Shown here: positions 63,655 to 64,000 of the stretch, one piece after another
Numbering within the stretch: position 1 is the first letter of the stretch
How the letters are laid out: the number at the start of each line of letters is the position of its first letter
Assembly: GCF_030409315.1 (NCBI RefSeq)
Contig: NZ_JAUFPS010000023.1
Location: forward strand, 1-64,000
Direction: 5' to 3'
From: Mucilaginibacter flavus
Lineage (GTDB): Bacteria; Bacteroidota; Bacteroidia; Sphingobacteriales; Sphingobacteriaceae
DNA: 64,000 bases
Translations under genes and position numbers: made by a program
Notes under the pieces: generated by a model
Database searches by the model: none
What the model saw: the letters and a program-made list of their open reading frames with translations, nothing else
What the model was told of the DNA's origin: nothing

Positions 63655-64000
63655 TTACGAAACCTCAAAAATAGACTGGATTTTATCGCGGTTAATTGGC
63701 TTTGAAATAAAATCAACCACCAAAGGGTTTAACAACGACCTGCTTCTATCTAAGTTTGATACAGATGAAGATAGCACATATATTTTACTTTTCTTTAAAG
63801 GATCTATATTCAGGCGGCTAAACTCTTCCAAAAACTGCCAGCCATTCATCATGGGCATAGTAAGGTCCAAAAATATAAAATCGGGGAAAAGATGAGGCGT
63901 GGTCCTGTTTATGCTTATTAGCTTGTCAATGGCGCTTTGGCCATCCATACAGGTGTCGAACTTTGAATTTATCAGTACCTTCTTTAACACCGTTTCAAAA
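63655..64000 (-). CDS. Single-domain response regulator, 5' end outside the window
   Basis: A CheY-like receiver with Asp in FIFLDLTMPMMNG, Ser/Thr position in YVLSSS, and Lys in ISKPINRDK. The open frame continues through the window edge (FETVLKK precedes the first apparent start GTG at 63990), and the N-terminal acidic residues are missing, so the gene starts beyond base 64000. Confidence 0.85.
   Translation of the reverse strand, partial: FETVLKKVLINSKFDTCMDGQSAIDKLISINRTTPHLFPDFIFLDLTMPMMNGWQFLEEFSRLNIDPLKKSKIYVLSSSVSNLDRSRSLLNPLVVDFISKPINRDKIQSIFEVS

Overview
The window reads as chromosomal DNA of a Bacteroidota bacterium, most likely family Sphingobacteriaceae and close to Mucilaginibacter or Pedobacter. 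This rests on recognition, not on a database search. The supporting signs are a LigD with phosphoesterase-ligase-polymerase order, paired RHS proteins of Bacteroidota type, several AraC/WYL regulators of the kind common there, TAnnTTTG promoter boxes, and many starts without a Shine-Dalgarno sequence. I see no rRNA, tRNA, CRISPR array, intact insertion sequence or prophage.

Layout. (1) 0.1-6.4 kb: a carbohydrate locus with a GntR regulator, a sodium:solute symporter and two secreted (alpha/alpha)6-barrel glycoside-hydrolase-like proteins. (2) 6.6-19.7 kb: scattered accessory genes. They include a PAS/DHp protein without an ATPase domain, a small zinc-ribbon protein, an AraC regulator beside a SnoaL-ABM fusion, a DUF2268-type protease, an MFS transporter broken by an internal deletion, an MDR oxidoreductase, a TMEM175-type channel, a WYL regulator, an epoxide-hydrolase homologue whose catalytic motifs are lost, an AlkZ-like winged-helix protein and a sugar transferase. 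(3) 19.9-25.1 kb: an NHEJ locus with LigD converging on Ku and small partner genes.

(4) 25.2-51.5 kb is the most interesting part. A type II secretion-like (type IV filament superfamily) machine is split into two operons pointing at each other. The left one (26.7-32.8 kb, + strand) encodes a major pseudopilin, a prepilin-peptidase-like protein, the GspE ATPase, the GspD secretin, and GspL/PilMN-like and GspM/PilO-like proteins. The right one (49.7-44.3 kb, - strand) encodes an FN3 lipoprotein, a GspC/PilP-like protein, a MORN protein, a GspK-position protein with a repetitive body, two minor pseudopilins and GspF. Between and beside them lie four secreted proteins sharing a conserved C-terminal WPDYVF domain and coiled-coil end, and a pair of giant RHS/YD-family proteins. 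The second RHS protein ends in a swapped-in tip followed by a 60-residue two-helix membrane protein that looks like its immunity protein. A separate orphan toxin tip overlapping an immunity-like gene lies at the left edge (25.2-25.9 kb). Degenerate repeats are shared by the sequence behind both toxin cassettes. My working hypothesis is a dedicated secretion machine with its surface and toxin cargo encoded inside it; this is inference from gene order.

(5) 51.6-64 kb: ordinary genes (a helical-repeat protein, a YiaA-like protein, an ABC-F ATPase, a PhzF-like isomerase, two AraC regulators, an SDR oxidoreductase, an ArsB/NhaD-type permease, an MFS transporter, two single-domain response regulators). 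Three palindromic intergenic elements flank the ABC-F gene.
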